Source: an uncultured Eubacterium sp.
GTDB taxonomy: Bacteria > Bacillota > Clostridia > Lachnospirales > Lachnospiraceae
Length of the DNA stretch: 6,141 nucleotides
Direction: 5' to 3'
NCBI GenBank assembly: GCA_910585745.1
Contig: CAJUFM010000101.1
Location: forward strand, 1-6,141
The notes beneath the pieces are model-generated. The model worked only from the letters and a program-made list of their open reading frames with translations, was not told the origin of the DNA and searched no databases. This document shows, piece by piece, positions 1-5,470 of this stretch. The stretch's first letter is position 1; the number at the start of each line of letters is the position of its first letter. A program made the translations under genes and the position numbers.

Positions 1-943
1 TATCCTTTTCCGTCAGCAGCCCATTCTGCTCAAGCAGCTCTCTCAACTGCTTTTCCGATATAGCTTTCTCCCGGCTGCCATCCTCCACATTGTATTTCAT
101 AACGGAAATGGCATTTTCTTCGGAATAATACACATCCTTTCCTATGGCAGCATGTGCCATTCCCCAGACCATTTCACCGGTTATTTGGGTAATCTCTGCC
201 GCATCTAGTTTCTGCCAGTAAAATCCCTCCTCTTTTCCCATCCTCAGATAGACATATCCATCCACCACAGAGAGGATCTGGCTGCCATAGTTCCTTTTAT
301 CTTTATCTAAATTTCCGATAAATCTTTTCTTCTTTAGATCGTATTTTTTGTATATTCCTTCCTCTGTTATATACAACAGATACCTTCCGTCACAATAAAT
401 ACCCTCACCCCCAAAAGCATCGATCCCTTTTTTATCTGTCAGGAGACATTCTTCTTTTCGTATATTCAACTGGTTCTTCTCAATGGGAGCCCGGTATAAG
501 CTGGCAGGCTCTGGATCATCTTCCGAATGCCCACTCTCTTCCCACGCAACATAGTAGACCCAATCATCATCCACATAGCACAGGGCACTTAAATCCTTTC
601 GGTTGATCTCCCGTTCTGTATCCTCTGAGAGATTCCGCTCTACGATCACACAGTCCACTAGTCTCTTACCACGCCCCTCTACTTCCCGCAGATAATAAAA
701 ATTATTTTCACTGAAAAACCAGCTGTCCCGGTCTTTTTTCCTTCCTTTTTCCACGGGGATCTTTTTCACGGCTCCGCCGGAAACTGCCCCTTCCGACACC
801 GCTCCTCCAGATACCGCGCCGCCGGAAGCTGCTCCTCCAGAAGCTGCCCCTTCTCTGGAAAGTCCTGCAAATTCACCACCGCAACCGACGAAAAAACAAG
901 CCGCCAGAAAAATACATAAAATATATCCAATTTTCTTTTTCAT
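1..943 (-). CDS. Gene A: lipoprotein with pentapeptide linker and propeller-like body (C-terminus outside window)
   Basis: The reading frame opens at ATG 943-941 and stays open to the window edge, giving 314 codons without a stop, so the C-terminal part is missing. GGAGG sits 7 nt before the ATG. Residues 1-21 form a lipoprotein signal peptide (MKKK, hydrophobic core, then FVGC with Cys21 as the lipidation site; Phe at -3 is slightly atypical). Residues 32-59 are GAASG/GAVSG/GAVSE pentads. The body has four strand-rich units near residues 122-156, 181-208, 223-252 and 264-295, each with a WVYY, YLLYI, YVYL or DVYY strand followed by a YRAPIE, KYDLKKK, QKLDA or KYNVEDG element. Blade spacing is about 41-60 residues, as in beta-propellers. 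A helix-like segment (residues 295-308, ISEKQLRELLEQNG) matches the same point in its paralogs. The body most resembles gene B. It is probably a membrane-anchored extracellular protein, and the function and any ligand are unknown. Confidence 0.9.
   Translation of the reverse strand, partial: MKKKIGYILCIFLAACFFVGCGGEFAGLSREGAASGGAASGGAVSGGAVSEGAVSGGAVKKIPVEKGRKKDRDSWFFSENNFYYLREVEGRGKRLVDCVIVERNLSEDTEREINRKDLSALCYVDDDWVYYVAWEESGHSEDDPEPASLYRAPIEKNQLNIRKEECLLTDKKGIDAFGGEGIYCDGRYLLYITEEGIYKKYDLKKKRFIGNLDKDKRNYGSQILSVVDGYVYLRMGKEEGFYWQKLDAAEITQITGEMVWGMAHAAIGKDVYYSEENAISVMKYNVEDGSREKAISEKQLRELLEQNGLLTEKD
767..850 (-). repeat. Pentapeptide-coding repeat in gene A (GAASG/GAVSG linker)
   Basis: Degenerate 15-nt units encode residues 32-59 of gene A: GAASG, GAASG, GAVSG, GAVSE, GAVSG and a partial GAV. 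On the plus strand it reads as alternating gctcctcc/gccgcc blocks. It directly follows the lipobox and its conserved spacer CGGEFAGLSRE, so it serves as a flexible tether between the lipid anchor and the folded body. Confidence 0.9.
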
Positions 944-958
944 ACCAATTCCTCCCTA
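944..958 (-). promoter_or_regulatory. Ribosome binding site of gene A abutting gene B's stop codon
   Basis: The minus strand reads TAGGGAGGAATTGGT before the ATG. The TAG stop of gene B runs directly into GGAGG (955-951), with a 7-nt spacer. This arrangement favours translational coupling of A to B. Confidence 0.85.
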
Positions 959-2305
959 AAAATCATAATTATTGGGCAGTACATCATTTATGTAATCGTA
1001 AGCTGCATCCATTTCCAGTATCTCCCGTTTCAGTCTCAGATTGTATAAGGTATGGTACTGATCAGAATACATCAGACACCCGCTGGCATCCTTTTCCGAT
1101 ACAAAACGGAGGCCGCCTGTCTTAAAATCATAACATGCCCAGCGGTTCCTTTTCTTTTCCTGGTCCTCAAGATACATCAGGCATGTATCCTCCGTCATCA
1201 TCACACAGAGACCACGGTTCATATAGGTGACTTCCCTGCCTCCATTTCTGCCCATCTTCCAGACCTCTTTTCCAATGTCTTCCAAATGATTCAGACATTG
1301 TGTCAGTTCTTTCTCTACCTGCAGGACGCCATCGGCTTCCAAATCTTTACTGATTACCACAATATGGTTGCAGCATGGTTTCTTATCATGACGCATATGA
1401 ATCTGGATGTACAGACGGTGCGCCCGGACAAACATCCCAAGCTCAAGGTATTTATGGCTGTCACTTAGGGCGCAGCGGGAGTATCCCTCATTTTCAAGCA
1501 GTTTACGGATCTCCGAAACCGTGATCAGACGCCTGGCCTTCCCCTCTGCCGGGCAGTGCCAGACATCTTTTAATTCCTGGAATCCATCTGCCCAGAACAG
1601 GTCGGTACCGGTCGTCGTCATATAATACGGCGAATACGCCGGCGCTTTATGTATCTGCCCAATCTCATCTGATCCCAGTCTTTTCCGCAGCAAGCCCTCA
1701 TCCCAGGCAGAAATGAAGACATTTTTCCCACAGATGGCAACGTTGCTGATCTCCTTACATTTTTCCAGTCTGCCGCTGTCATGATATCTTTTTTTCTGGA
1801 TATCATATTCCCTGTACTTATTTGTTTTATCACTTATATAGACAATATATTTTCCGTCGCACCACACTCCCCCCGGCTGCTCCTTAAATCCCTGTTTATC
1901 CTCAAGCACCAGCTCTTCCCTGTCTGCACGTAACCGCCAGCCCTCCGACTGGATCACCGGAGCCCGCCAGATCTGGTAGCGGTCATCGTTTATATTCTCT
2001 TTGACATAATAAACCCAGTCATTGTCTGCGTAACACACATAAGAAAGATACTCAACGGCTGTCCTTCTTCCAGTCCCTCCTGCTAATGGTCTCTCTACCA
2101 GCTCACCCCCGTCCTGGTAATATACATACCAGTTATTGCAAAATGTACCGCCGCCGGAGACTGCCCCTTCCGCCACTGCTCCTCCGGATACTGCACCGCC
2201 AGAGACGGCCCCAGAACCGGAAAAACCGACAGATTTTCCGTAGCAGCCCGATAATGTGCCCATTATAAAACAGGCAATAAGCATTAACCATAACCCCTTT
2301 TTCAT
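956..2305 (-). CDS. Gene B: lipoprotein with pentapeptide linker and propeller-like body, 449 aa
   Basis: The ATG at 2305-2303 is preceded by GAGAGGAAG, with the GAGG core 9 nt upstream. The stop is TAG at 958-956. The signal peptide ends in a canonical lipobox LSGC (Cys21). Residues 32-51 are four GAVSG-type pentads, one changed to GAVAE. The mature body starts with FCNNWYVYY (55-63) and continues with CYADNDWVYY (91-100), WRAP (113-116), CDGKYIVYI (149-157) and YDIQKKR (167-173). A helix VSEIRKLLENEG (263-274) is followed by the family signature LYIQ (298-301), VEKELTQCL (330-338), NRGLCVMM (363-370) and YDFKTGG (392-398), and the tail reads LPNN. It shares these landmarks in order with gene C and, as far as that gene is visible, with gene A. 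It lies 148 nt downstream of gene C and 12 nt upstream of gene A. It is likely a surface lipoprotein. A DUF5050 or TolB-like propeller is my inference from motif shape, and no enzymatic residues are evident. Confidence 0.93.
   Translation of the reverse strand: MKKGLWLMLIACFIMGTLSGCYGKSVGFSGSGAVSGGAVSGGAVAEGAVSGGGTFCNNWYVYYQDGGELVERPLAGGTGRRTAVEYLSYVCYADNDWVYYVKENINDDRYQIWRAPVIQSEGWRLRADREELVLEDKQGFKEQPGGVWCDGKYIVYISDKTNKYREYDIQKKRYHDSGRLEKCKEISNVAICGKNVFISAWDEGLLRKRLGSDEIGQIHKAPAYSPYYMTTTGTDLFWADGFQELKDVWHCPAEGKARRLITVSEIRKLLENEGYSRCALSDSHKYLELGMFVRAHRLYIQIHMRHDKKPCCNHIVVISKDLEADGVLQVEKELTQCLNHLEDIGKEVWKMGRNGGREVTYMNRGLCVMMTEDTCLMYLEDQEKKRNRWACYDFKTGGLRFVSEKDASGCLMYSDQYHTLYNLRLKREILEMDAAYDYINDVLPNNYDF
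2153..2212 (-). repeat. Pentapeptide-coding repeat in gene B (GAVSG linker)
   Basis: Four 15-nt units encode residues 32-51: GAVSG, GAVSG, GAVAE, GAVSG. The stretch at 2153-2203 matches 776-826 in gene A with 7 differences in 51 nt by hand count, including the odd Glu-ending pentad at the same place. Confidence 0.9.
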
Positions 2306-2311
2306 CTCATA

Positions 2312-2320
2312 CTTCCTCTC
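2312..2320 (-). promoter_or_regulatory. Ribosome binding site of gene B
   Basis: GAGAGGAAG on the minus strand, with the GAGG core 9 nt before ATG 2305. A second ATG at 2310-2308 is out of frame and too close to the site to be used. Confidence 0.75.
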
Positions 2321-2329
2321 ATTTCTGCG

Positions 2330-2345
2330 CGGAACTTCAGTTCCG
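2330..2345. repeat. Perfect 6-bp inverted repeat, 4-nt loop
   Basis: CGGAAC (2330-2335), loop TTCA, GTTCCG (2340-2345). It is the hairpin nearest gene B, ending about 10 nt before that gene's Shine-Dalgarno sequence on the minus strand, where it could influence ribosome access. Confidence 0.7.
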
Positions 2346-2352
2346 TGGCTTT

Positions 2353-2369
2353 ATTGCGCATAATGCAAT
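2353..2369. repeat. Short 5-bp inverted repeat
   Basis: ATTGC (2353-2357) and GCAAT (2365-2369) around a 7-nt loop. It is weak alone, but it abuts the hairpin at 2370-2395 directly. Confidence 0.5.
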
Positions 2370-2395
2370 GTTTGTGTCGCAGCGCAGACACAAAC
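2370..2395. repeat. Perfect 9-bp inverted repeat, 8-nt loop
   Basis: GTTTGTGTC (2370-2378) pairs with GACACAAAC (2387-2395) around the loop GCAGCGCA. It shares the 8-mer ACACAAAC/GTTTGTGT with the neighbouring hairpin at 2399-2421, so arms of the two can pair with each other. Confidence 0.85.
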
Positions 2396-2398
2396 TTG

Positions 2399-2421
2399 CA
2401 ACACAAACTTCGTTTGTGTTG
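2399..2421. repeat. Perfect 10-bp inverted repeat, 3-nt loop
   Basis: CAACACAAAC (2399-2408), loop TTC, then GTTTGTGTTG (2412-2421). It is the strongest hairpin of the cluster. In the minus-strand transcript it lies about 33 nt after gene C's stop. No U-tract follows it on that strand, so it is not a standard intrinsic terminator. Confidence 0.88.
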
Positions 2422-2453
2422 TGAAATAATTTATTTTTCACTCTTTCTCCTGA

Positions 2454-3914
2454 CTAACCATTATTCGGCATATAATCCGTATACATCTGCGGTTCCTCTG
2501 CCGGGTGATAGTATTCATGGCAGTATGGCAGATACCATTCATCATCTTTTTTATCCAGTACCTTTGTCTCTCCTGTCTCAAAAGCATAACTTACCAGCTG
2601 ATCATCCGCCGTTTTTTCATCCGCCAGTAAAAAGAAAGCATGATCCGCTGTCATATCCACGCATAAACCGCGGCTGAAAAACATAGCCTTATCAGAACCA
2701 CCCGCATTTGACCAGTATTTCCGGAACACCTTCTGATTTTCCTCCGGATTTTTCAGACACTGGGTCAGTTCCTGGTCCACCATAAGACTTCCTTTTTTCT
2801 CCATGTCAAAACGAAGTATCTTCATATCCCGGCAGACCACCTTCTCTTTCTTCCATCGGAATTCCAATTGCAGATAGAGGATCTTATCCCTGACAAATAC
2901 GTTTGTCGTACTCCACCAGGAATCCTCCGCTTTTTTTATCTGCTCTGCAAACCCTTCCTTTGCCAGCAGCTCCTTGATCTCTCCCGGAGGGATCAGTATC
3001 TCACGCCATCCCTGGGGATGGGAGCTGTCGGGATAATGATACATCACCACTTCTTTTTCCAGATATGTGTAAACATCCTCTTCATTATAATAACAGCCTG
3101 GGTCTGTAAAAAATATCCCTTCTTCCTCAAAAAACACATGGTTATAACCTTCTGACAGAACGGGAATGGGGATCACTTCTCCTGTATCTCCATCCAGGAT
3201 ATAATCTTCACCAGAATCTATTTCAGTCTTGTAGCTGCAGATGAATGCACCCCTTCCATTTCCATCCATCGTGTAAACATCATTCACTTTCTCATCAGCA
3301 AATTTTTTCTTTTCCACATCATATCTTTTTAATTCGCCTCTCCTGGTAATATAAGCGATCCATCTGCCATTACAGAAACTATAGTTACTGTGTCCTGACG
3401 GCGGGTATATGCCATCCCCATCTTCCAGGATAAGTTCTTTCTTTTTCCAGTTTACCTGTCTGTGGTCCCCGGCAGGTTCCATCGGTGCCCGCCAAAACTG
3501 CCAAAACTGATCGTCCTCTTTATCCTCTTCCGTCGCCTCACGCTCACCGGTAAAATAAATCCACTCATTATCTACATAACAGATCTCACCCCCATCTTTT
3601 ATTACAACTCTGCGCTCCGAATGGTTTTTCCAATTCCGTTCGGTGATAATGATTTTCCGATAATCCTCCTCATCATACCTGCTATAATAAACGTTCCAGT
3701 CATTGCAGAACTCACCCTGGGGATTTTGCGATCCCTGTGTAACCGCCTGTCCGCTGACTGCTTCTCCCGACACCGCTCCCCCGGACGCCGCTCCGTCCCC
3801 GGAAATACCGGCAAACTCCCCGCCGCAGCCGGTCAGGAATCCTGCGCTTAACGCGATACAGAGCAATCCAGAACATATTTTCTTTGCATAGTCTTTATTT
3901 CCTAACTCACCCAT
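2454..3914 (-). CDS. Gene C: lipoprotein with pentapeptide linker and propeller-like body, 486 aa from the preferred start
   Basis: The frame could begin at ATG 3977, but that start overlaps the end of gene D by 35 nt, lacks a ribosome binding site and would put 21 polar residues before the signal peptide. ATG 3914-3912 has AAAGGGG 9 nt upstream and yields a normal lipoprotein leader (n-region with lysines, FLTGC, Cys30), so I prefer it. The stop is TAG at 2456-2454. Residues 41-60 are four pentads (GAASG, GAVSG, EAVSG, QAVTQ). The body carries FCNDWNVYY (69-77), CYVDNEWIYF (112-121), WRAP (141-144), CNGRWIAYI (181-189) and YDVEKKK (198-204). Then come the helix PGEIKELLAKEG (310-321), LYLQ (346-349), VDQELTQCL (379-387), SRGLCVDM (414-421) and YAFETGE (443-449), and the protein ends in YMPNNG. 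The body pairs with gene B, while its leader DNA is nearly that of gene D. The gap to gene D is 28 nt. The function is unknown; it is a predicted extracellular anchored protein. Confidence 0.92.
   Translation of the reverse strand: MGELGNKDYAKKICSGLLCIALSAGFLTGCGGEFAGISGDGAASGGAVSGEAVSGQAVTQGSQNPQGEFCNDWNVYYSRYDEEDYRKIIITERNWKNHSERRVVIKDGGEICYVDNEWIYFTGEREATEEDKEDDQFWQFWRAPMEPAGDHRQVNWKKKELILEDGDGIYPPSGHSNYSFCNGRWIAYITRRGELKRYDVEKKKFADEKVNDVYTMDGNGRGAFICSYKTEIDSGEDYILDGDTGEVIPIPVLSEGYNHVFFEEEGIFFTDPGCYYNEEDVYTYLEKEVVMYHYPDSSHPQGWREILIPPGEIKELLAKEGFAEQIKKAEDSWWSTTNVFVRDKILYLQLEFRWKKEKVVCRDMKILRFDMEKKGSLMVDQELTQCLKNPEENQKVFRKYWSNAGGSDKAMFFSRGLCVDMTADHAFFLLADEKTADDQLVSYAFETGETKVLDKKDDEWYLPYCHEYYHPAEEPQMYTDYMPNNG
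3735..3794 (-). repeat. Pentapeptide-coding repeat in gene C (AVSG linker)
   Basis: Four units encode residues 41-60 (preferred start): GAASG, GAVSG, EAVSG, QAVTQ. The order of the first residues (G, G, E, Q) matches gene D after removal of internal units, which shows that the units are aligned orthologous copies and not independent low-complexity sequence. Confidence 0.9.
3742..3845 (-). repeat. Leader/linker duplication, gene C copy
   Basis: This 104-nt segment codes from the end of the signal peptide (AGFLTGC) through the pentads. It aligns to 5285-5403 in gene D with about 9 substitutions plus a single 15-nt gap (hand count, roughly 91% identity). The longest exact run is 20 nt, covering the codons for EFAGIS. 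Similarity stops sharply on both sides. Confidence 0.85.
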
Positions 3915-3923
3915 CCAAACAAG

Positions 3924-3930
3924 CCCCTTT
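3924..3930 (-). promoter_or_regulatory. Ribosome binding site that decides gene C's start
   Basis: AAAGGGG on the minus strand lies 9 nt before ATG 3914. Nothing comparable precedes ATG 3977. This supports the shorter gene C, which does not overlap gene D. Confidence 0.7.
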
Positions 3931-3942
3931 CCCTGCGTTTTC

Positions 3943-5445
3943 TTAGTCTTCGTAAAATCCTCCAGCTCCACACTCATCTACCGACGGATCCCAGGAAAAA
4001 CCTGTATATTTATTTATATCCTCTTCCTCGTCCTGATATCTTGTATTATATACGACTTCAAAATCCCGGATATTTCCATCATAGCCCAGTTCATAAAATA
4101 ATGCATCCTCTCTTCCAACCCATTGAAACTTCGCGGTATCCAGATCATAACATGCCAGACGCCCCTCCTCTTTCTCATAATTATAACAACTCAGATATGC
4201 CCGCCCGTTTACCATCGCAATACACTGGGCATCGTTCACAGTCATATAATCCAGCATTGCATAGCCTCCGCTACGCAGGTCTTCCGTTTCCTCACCGTCA
4301 GCCAGATCTATCCACATTCCTTTCCGGGTCTTTACATGGGACTGCATGCTCTCTGTCAGTTTTTTTTCATAACAAAGCCCCGCACCTGCCCCATCTTTTT
4401 TCTCTTTCTGGCTCAGAATAACATATTCCATATGATAGACCTCTTTTTCCCACCAGCCGACTTGAAGCTGGATATAAAGCCTGCCATTTTCCCAGAACAT
4501 CCACCTCACATGGCATATATCTATCCGATCTGCGTTTCTGGCTGTCTTCACTGTCTGGATAAGCTGCCGCCATGTCACAAAATCCGTCAGTCTTTTCCTG
4601 TCACACCGTTTTATACAGAAATCAGTACAATTGTCCTTCTTTGACAGATACTCTGGAAAAAATACAGCTTTGCTGTTATGTGTCGTATGCTCATCTGCAT
4701 TTAGATAACATTCAACACTGGCATCAGGAACCTTTACCCATTGCAATGAGTCCCTCTCTTGGACGTATACTGCCTCTCCCTCCAAAAAAGCAAGATACCC
4801 TTCCTTAATCCGGGAGATATAAGTATCAGACTGCCATGCAAGATCTGTTATTCCCTTCGTCTGCCTCTGTAAATCGTATTTTATGATCGTATCTTCTTCT
4901 TCGCCACCATAAAATAAATAATGCTCATCCGCATAGAACACATACAGTTTCTGCTCTTTTAAAATTGCATCCTTTTCGGATACCCTAACCGTATCATAAC
5001 CATCTGCCCCCTTCTCAATCGGTACGCGGTACACAACGCCATATTGATGCCATTCGGTCCACGATCCATAATACAAACAGCCGTCCCCCACATGGATCAA
5101 AAAGATAGTTTTATCTTTATCCTCCGTTTCTGCGATACATACCTTATGTGTCCCATCCAGCCTTGCCTGCATAAGAGCTCCTTTTGAATTATAATACAGG
5201 TTCGTGTCTGTACAGAACTGGTGGCTGCTCATACCTGTCCTTTCTGCCTCCTGCTGTTTCCCATCCTCCACAGCCGGGCCACTCACTGCCTGTCCACTGA
5301 CCGCTTCTCCCGACACCGCGCCGCCAGATATCGCTCCCCCGGACACAGCTCCGTCTCCGGAAATACCGGCAAACTCACCGCCACAGCCGATCAGGAATCC
5401 TGCTGCCGATAACACACATAGAAAACATGCTATTTTCTTTTTCAT
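3943..5445 (-). CDS. Gene D: lipoprotein with pentapeptide linker and propeller-like body, 500 aa from the preferred start
   Basis: An in-frame ATG at 5457 gives four more residues (MRVG), but it has no ribosome binding site. The ATG at 5445-5443 has GAGGG 5 nt upstream and starts MKKK exactly as gene A does, so I use it. The stop is TAA. The lipobox FLIGC ends at Cys21, and residues 32-61 are six pentads (GAVSG, GAISG, GAVSG, EAVSG, QAVSG, PAVED), the longest linker here alongside gene A's. The body includes FCTDTNLYY (77-85), MQARLDGTHKV (92-102, the phrase most like DUF5050 repeats), CLYYGS (123-128), VYRVPIE (138-144), YLFYGG (176-181) and KYDLQRQ (189-195). It continues with helix VTWRQLIQTVK (290-300), LYIQ (323-326), YEKKLTESM (359-367) and YDLDTAKFQW (433-442). 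It matches gene E better than genes B or C, for example in YHM after LYIQ. The C-terminus is acidic and Gly-rich. The function is unknown, and it is presumably displayed outside the membrane. Confidence 0.92.
   Translation of the reverse strand: MKKKIACFLCVLSAAGFLIGCGGEFAGISGDGAVSGGAISGGAVSGEAVSGQAVSGPAVEDGKQQEAERTGMSSHQFCTDTNLYYNSKGALMQARLDGTHKVCIAETEDKDKTIFLIHVGDGCLYYGSWTEWHQYGVVYRVPIEKGADGYDTVRVSEKDAILKEQKLYVFYADEHYLFYGGEEEDTIIKYDLQRQTKGITDLAWQSDTYISRIKEGYLAFLEGEAVYVQERDSLQWVKVPDASVECYLNADEHTTHNSKAVFFPEYLSKKDNCTDFCIKRCDRKRLTDFVTWRQLIQTVKTARNADRIDICHVRWMFWENGRLYIQLQVGWWEKEVYHMEYVILSQKEKKDGAGAGLCYEKKLTESMQSHVKTRKGMWIDLADGEETEDLRSGGYAMLDYMTVNDAQCIAMVNGRAYLSCYNYEKEEGRLACYDLDTAKFQWVGREDALFYELGYDGNIRDFEVVYNTRYQDEEEDINKYTGFSWDPSVDECGAGGFYED
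5263..5352 (-). repeat. Pentapeptide-coding repeat in gene D (AVSG linker)
   Basis: Six units encode residues 32-61: GAVSG, GAISG, GAVSG, EAVSG, QAVSG, PAVED. Relative to gene C it carries one extra internal 15-nt unit and a further AVSG-type unit at the 3' end before the sequences diverge. Confidence 0.9.
5285..5403 (-). repeat. Leader/linker duplication, gene D copy
   Basis: This is the partner of 3742-3845: 119 nt, longer by exactly one 15-nt pentad unit. The mature domains downstream share only scattered motifs, so the leader is far more conserved than the protein it exports. Confidence 0.85.
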
Positions 5446-5450
5446 ACCAA

Positions 5451-5455
5451 CCCTC
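5451..5455 (-). promoter_or_regulatory. Ribosome binding site that decides gene D's start
   Basis: GAGGG lies 5 nt before ATG 5445. The 19 nt from 5450 to 5432 (spacer plus first codons) are identical to 948-930 at gene A, so this translation start is shared by the paralogs. The upstream in-frame ATG at 5457 overlaps the site itself. Confidence 0.75.
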
Positions 5456-5470
5456 ATTTCTTATAACACA

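Larger units (their letters stand above)
2306..2453. other. 148-bp palindrome-rich intergenic region between genes C and B
   Basis: This is the only non-coding gap above 30 nt in the window. It contains four consecutive perfect inverted repeats and one weaker one, spanning 2330-2441. No open frame with a ribosome binding site, tRNA or recognisable riboswitch is visible. I found no convincing -35/-10 pair for gene B on the minus strand. The role could be an intercistronic RNA processing or attenuation element, or a small mobile palindromic element. Confidence 0.7.

Noticed and set aside
767..850. CRISPR-like or tandem DNA array from regular gctcctcc blocks
   Set aside because: Units are 15 nt, contiguous, in frame and encode GAVSG pentads, with no spacers. 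They are protein linker repeats.
2340..2400. Promoter for gene B within the intergenic gap
   Set aside because: Possible TTGCAA and TTGCAT boxes on the minus strand have no acceptable -10 element at 16-18 nt, and the sequence is dominated by the palindromes.
2399..2441. Intrinsic terminator after gene C
   Set aside because: On the minus strand the 10-bp hairpin is followed by CAAGTTTG, not a U-tract. On the plus strand a T-rich stretch follows only after several nucleotides, and no plus-strand gene exists to terminate.
3602..3814. Overlapping minus-strand frame inside gene C (Arg-rich)
   Set aside because: It arises from the GC-rich linker read in another frame, with no homologous counterpart or start signal.
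4123..4644. Plus-strand open frame of 173 codons opposite gene D
   Set aside because: It lacks a ribosome binding site and a coherent protein pattern and is fully antisense to a well-supported gene. Other plus-strand frames in the window are the same kind of shadow.
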